Shown piece after piece: positions 21,914 through 24,642 of a DNA stretch of 24,642 nucleotides (position 1 is its first letter; the number at the start of each line of letters is the position of its first letter). Source of the DNA: a bacterium UBP2_UBA4780 (lineage in GTDB: Bacteria > Edwardsbacteria > AC1 > EtOH8); assembly GCA_002403115.1 (NCBI GenBank), contig DHHE01000110.1, positions 1 through 24,642 of the forward strand. The letters run 5' to 3'. The notes under the pieces are model-generated. The model ran no database searches. It was not told the DNA's origin and saw only the letters and a program-made list of their open reading frames with translations. A program made the translations under genes and the position numbers.

Positions 21914-23590
21914 TCACATCCCGGCGATGGCCTTCCTGACCGACTCCTGGGTCCGGGCGCAGAGTTCCATCGCCCTGGCTGAGATCTCCTCGGCCTTCCT
22001 GGTGTGCTCCTCCCTGAACTTGGCGTCCCTGATAGACGGCAGGTTGATGAGCACGTTGAGGGCGGCCCCTTCCACCCCGGCCCTGGCCATCAGGGCGGCT
22101 ACCCCGGCGTCCGAGGCCGAGTTGGAGTTGCCCTTCTCCGAGACTTCGAAGGAAAGTTTCAGAGCCTCCAGGCAGGCCGAAGCCGTCTCCAAGGGCACCG
22201 CCGCCGCCTTCTTGTAGCCTTCCTCCATGGCCGCTTCCCGGGCCGCCTTCTGCTCGTCAGTGGCCTTTGGCAGGCGCATGGCCGCCATCAGGTCGTTGAA
22301 GGCCTCGGTGTCGTCGTCCACCGCCCGCAGCAGCCGGTCCTTGACCTCCTGGGCCTTCTCGGAAATGGCCGACATCTCGTCGAAAACCTTCTCGTAGCCC
22401 TTCTTGCCCACCGTCAGGTTGGCCACCATGGCCGCCAGGGCCGCCGCCAGGCTCCCGGCCAGGGCCGCCACCGATCCCCCGCCCGGGGCCGGCGACTCGG
22501 TGGAGACCTCGTCGGCGAATCCCTTTGCCGAAAGCGAGATCAGGGGACGGGCCTTCTCGAAGTTGTACTCGATGATCTTCTTGGAGGGCTCGAACGGCCC
22601 CAGCTGGTCCAGGCTCAGCGAGCGGACCGCGGTCTCGACCAGTTCCGATTCCGGCGCCCCGGCGCTCTTCCCCTGTCTCCTGAGGTAGTGCCGTCCGGCG
22701 TCAAGCATCGGCTTTAACGGAATTAAACCGACCAACTCGGAGCCGGTAACCCTCAACCCCAGTTTAGAGGCCTCCTCGCACACCGAGTCGAAGACGACGT
22801 GCAGGGGCGTGGTCTTGTAGTTTATGAGATTTATGGAAACCTGGGCCTGCCGGTAGCTGTCGATGTACCAGCCGATGGCCCGCACCGCCTGGTGCTTGCC
22901 CGGCAGCTTGACGGTCCTGCCCTTCTCGTCCTTGACCAGGTTGCCCTTCTCGTCGCGCTTGGCCCGGCCGCCCTCGCGGATGCTGAGGGCGATCTCGTGG
23001 GCCAGCTTCTTGTCCCTGGTGTTCAGGTTGACGTTGTAGGCGATCAGGAACTCGCGGGCCCCGACCACGCTGGCCCCCCACTTGGGCTTGAGCTTGGCCG
23101 GCCCGAAGTCAGGCTTCCACCTGGGATCCGCCAGCTTGGCCTCCAGGGCCTCGTACTCCCCGGCCCGGATCTCGGCCAGGCTCTGGCGCTCCGGGCTGGT
23201 GGCGGCGAACTCGTAGAGGTAGACCGGGACCTCCAGCTCCTCGCCCAGCCGCTTGCCGACCCTCTTGGCGATGGCCACGCAGTCCTCCATGGTGACACCG
23301 CAGACCGGGACAAAGGGGCAGACGTCCATGGCCCCCATCCGGGGATGGGCGCCCTTGTGCTTGGACATGTCTATCAGCTCGTAGGCCTTCCTGGCGGCCT
23401 GATATGCGGCCTCGGCCGCGCCTCCAGGCGTGCCGACAAAGGTGTAGACGGTGCGGTTGGTGTCGGCGCCGGGGTCCACGTCAAGCAGCTTGACGTCGGC
23501 CGTCTGGCGCACCGCGTCGGCGATGGCCTCGATGATCCTTTTGTCCCGGCCCTCCGAGAAATTGGGGACGCATTCCACTAACTGGGTCAT
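21914..23590 (-). CDS. ftcD: Bifunctional glutamate formimidoyltransferase / formiminotetrahydrofolate cyclodeaminase
   Basis: 558 aa, the size and order of animal-type fused FTCD. Residues 1-180 and 181-330 are the two formiminotransferase subdomains, with VPNFSEG (8-14) and HPRMGAMDVCPF, in which H82 aligns with the catalytic His of mammalian FTCD. Residues about 345-558 are the helical cyclodeaminase domain with SPAPGGGSVAALAG (366-379). The enzyme transfers the formimino group of N-formiminoglutamate to tetrahydrofolate, then releases ammonia to give 5,10-methenyl-THF and glutamate. This is the last step of one histidine-degradation route. The start ATG 23590 has a strong AGGGGGT SD and overlaps the upstream stop as ATGA. 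hutI lies upstream in the same operon, which supports the role. Confidence 0.96.
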   Translation of the reverse strand: MTQLVECVPNFSEGRDKRIIEAIADAVRQTADVKLLDVDPGADTNRTVYTFVGTPGGAAEAAYQAARKAYELIDMSKHKGAHPRMGAMDVCPFVPVCGVTMEDCVAIAKRVGKRLGEELEVPVYLYEFAATSPERQSLAEIRAGEYEALEAKLADPRWKPDFGPAKLKPKWGASVVGAREFLIAYNVNLNTRDKKLAHEIALSIREGGRAKRDEKGNLVKDEKGRTVKLPGKHQAVRAIGWYIDSYRQAQVSINLINYKTTPLHVVFDSVCEEASKLGLRVTGSELVGLIPLKPMLDAGRHYLRRQGKSAGAPESELVETAVRSLSLDQLGPFEPSKKIIEYNFEKARPLISLSAKGFADEVSTESPAPGGGSVAALAGSLAAALAAMVANLTVGKKGYEKVFDEMSAISEKAQEVKDRLLRAVDDDTEAFNDLMAAMRLPKATDEQKAAREAAMEEGYKKAAAVPLETASACLEALKLSFEVSEKGNSNSASDAGVAALMARAGVEGAALNVLINLPSIRDAKFREEHTRKAEEISARAMELCARTQESVRKAIAGM

Positions 23591-24015
23591 TTTACCCCCT
23601 GATCTTTGTCGACATTCTTTGACATTGGCCGATCACGCGTGCCCGTGGCATTGATATAGTTGTTGAGCTTGATTGCCAATGTTGTGTGTTTCTTCAGATA
23701 TTCGTCGAGTATTTGTTGATCAATGTAACCGCGTCGTTTTGCAAAAAGGACATGGGCTTTAGTTTCGTATAATGACCCCCTGGCCACCCTGCAGAATTGC
23801 TTATTCTCCTTATAATGATAGCGTCCAAATCCCTCGGCTATATTACTATACACCGAAGTCGAGGAGCGACGCAGTTGGGAAGTTAGATTGTACTTCTCGC
23901 TTTCCGGAAACTTGGCGCTAATTTCGTATATCCAATCAGCTAAATCAACTGCCAATTGATAGATAACCAAGTCCGTAAAATCTAGTATCTTGCCACCCAT
24001 GCCATTTATGTCCAT
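23587..24015 (-). CDS. Four-helix-bundle protein of the 23S rRNA intervening-sequence family
   Basis: 142 aa from ATG 24015. A TTG at 24024 and an ATG at 24000 (which gives the family-typical opening GGKILDFTDLVIYQLAVDLA) are alternatives, and none has a good SD. The family pattern is clear: FTDLVIYQLA, then YNLTSQLRRSSTSVYSNIAE, then GFGRY, then FCRVARGSLYETKAHV. Members form small all-helical oligomers. They are known from intervening sequences of 23S rRNA and as scattered chromosomal genes, with no established biochemical function. Base composition is about 40% GC by eye, against over 60% for both neighbours. The stop overlaps the ftcD start (ATGA). It therefore looks like a later insertion into the hut operon that preserved co-translation. 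Confidence 0.85.
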   Translation of the reverse strand: MDINGMGGKILDFTDLVIYQLAVDLADWIYEISAKFPESEKYNLTSQLRRSSTSVYSNIAEGFGRYHYKENKQFCRVARGSLYETKAHVLFAKRRGYIDQQILDEYLKKHTTLAIKLNNYINATGTRDRPMSKNVDKDQGVK

Positions 24016-24039
24016 AAGTGTCAATAATGATCCAATAAA

Positions 24040-24642
24040 TCATCCCACCACCGTCTTCCCGTTTTTAATGACCGTCCGCACGTAGTTGACCCCGAAGTGG
24101 TACGGCAGGTAGCGGTAGTTGGGTATGTCCAAAAGGATGATGTCCGCCTGTTTTCCGGTTTCTATGGAACCGAGCCTGTCCCCCCGGTTGATGGCATGGG
24201 CCGCGTTGATGGTGGCGGCGCAGATGGCCTCGGCCGGCGTCAGGCCCAGGTAGAGGCAGGCCAGCCCGATGACGATGGGCATGGCCTCCAGGGTGCAGGT
24301 GCCCGGGTTGTGGTCGGTGGCCAGGGCCACCGGGATGCCCATCTCCACCATTTTCCGGGCCGGGGCGTACTGCTTCTTCAGGGTCAGGCTGGTGCCCGGC
24401 AGCAGCACCGCCACGGTGCCGGCCTCCTTCATCAGCTCCAGGCCCGCCAGCGACGGGTGCAGCAGATGCTCGGCCGATATGGCCCGCACCTTGCCCGCCA
24501 CCTCGGCCGCGCCCACGGCCGCCAGCTCGTCGGCGTGTATCTTGGGAATGATATCATAATTGGCGGCGGTTTTCAAAATCTTTTCCGCCTCGCCCGGAGT
24601 GAAAACGCCCTGGTCGCAGAAGACGTCGCAGAACTCGGCCAG
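24040..24642 (-). CDS. hutI: Imidazolonepropionase, C-terminal part (5' end beyond window)
   Basis: 201 codons to the window edge (200 residues plus stop), beginning LAEFCDVFCDQGVF in frame, so the N-terminal half is outside. Amidohydrolase-fold landmarks of HutI are present: KIHADELAAVGAAE (metal-binding His and substrate-binding region), SAEHLLH, VAVLLPGTSL, ATDHNPGT (the metal-binding Asp segment) and the C-terminal GSIETGKQADIILLD strand. It hydrolyses 4-imidazolone-5-propionate to N-formiminoglutamate, the substrate of the downstream fused ftcD, in the cytoplasm. The stop codon (24040-24042) is 24 bases before the four-helix-bundle ATG. The rest of the operon (hutH, hutU) is likely outside the window, if present. 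Confidence 0.94.
   Translation of the reverse strand: MAEFCDVFCDQGVFTPGEAEKILKTAANYDIIPKIHADELAAVGAAEVAGKVRAISAEHLLHPSLAGLELMKEAGTVAVLLPGTSLTLKKQYAPARKMVEMGIPVALATDHNPGTCTLEAMPIVIGLACLYLGLTPAEAICAATINAAHAINRGDRLGSIETGKQADIILLDIPNYRYLPYHFGVNYVRTVIKNGKTVVG

Overview
The window reads as chromosome of a GC-rich (about 60-65% by eye), probably anaerobic, free-living bacterium. Every gene I can support lies on the minus strand. C-terminal secretion tails of the Por/type IX sorting kind, fused glutamate formimidoyltransferase-cyclodeaminase, flavin-dependent thymidylate synthase, a tungsto/molybdo-pterin aldehyde:ferredoxin oxidoreductase and consensus sigma-70-type promoters fit the FCB superphylum or a nearby uncultured candidate phylum. 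The sequence alone does not give a genus. No rRNA, tRNA, CRISPR array, integrase or transposase gene was seen.

Reading in transcription order (high to low coordinates): (A) 24642-21914, a histidine-degradation operon: hutI (cut by the window edge), a small AT-rich four-helix-bundle gene, and fused ftcD, overlapping by ATGA. (B) 21913-21540, the only long non-coding stretch, with a roughly 270-bp highly structured repeat-like element bounded by inverted repeats. (C) 21539-14399, a four-gene operon: TPR protein, ExeA-type AAA ATPase, a second TPR protein sharing a C-terminal module with the first, and the DNA-uptake channel comEC. (D) 14391-11532, a consensus promoter driving a DeoC-type aldolase with an extra four-cysteine tail and an AOR-family oxidoreductase. 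(E) 11405-9815, a monocistronic unit with a good promoter, a processive family-2 glycosyltransferase and a strong intrinsic terminator. (F) 9807-4228, a tightly packed cell-envelope cluster: murJ, thyX, an alkaline-phosphatase-superfamily hydrolase and a Slt-type lytic transglycosylase. murJ begins only a few bases after the terminator of unit E. (G) 4097-1, secreted proteins: an NHL-propeller protein followed by two tandem paralogues of a sialidase-like Asp-box protein. Each paralogue carries a near-identical cassette of terminator, promoter, leader and signal peptide.

How the parts could work together. Histidine is converted to glutamate, with one carbon passed to tetrahydrofolate. DeoC would split deoxyribose-5-phosphate to acetaldehyde and glyceraldehyde-3-phosphate, and the adjacent AOR could oxidise an aldehyde with reduction of ferredoxin. 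MurJ and Slt act on peptidoglycan precursor flipping and turnover. The TPR/AAA/TPR/ComEC set could be an envelope or DNA-uptake machine. The most interesting places for follow-up are the DeoC-AOR pair with its cysteine-rich tail, the TPR-AAA-TPR-ComEC operon, the duplicated secretion cassettes, the 271-bp structured element and the four-helix-bundle gene inside the hut operon.
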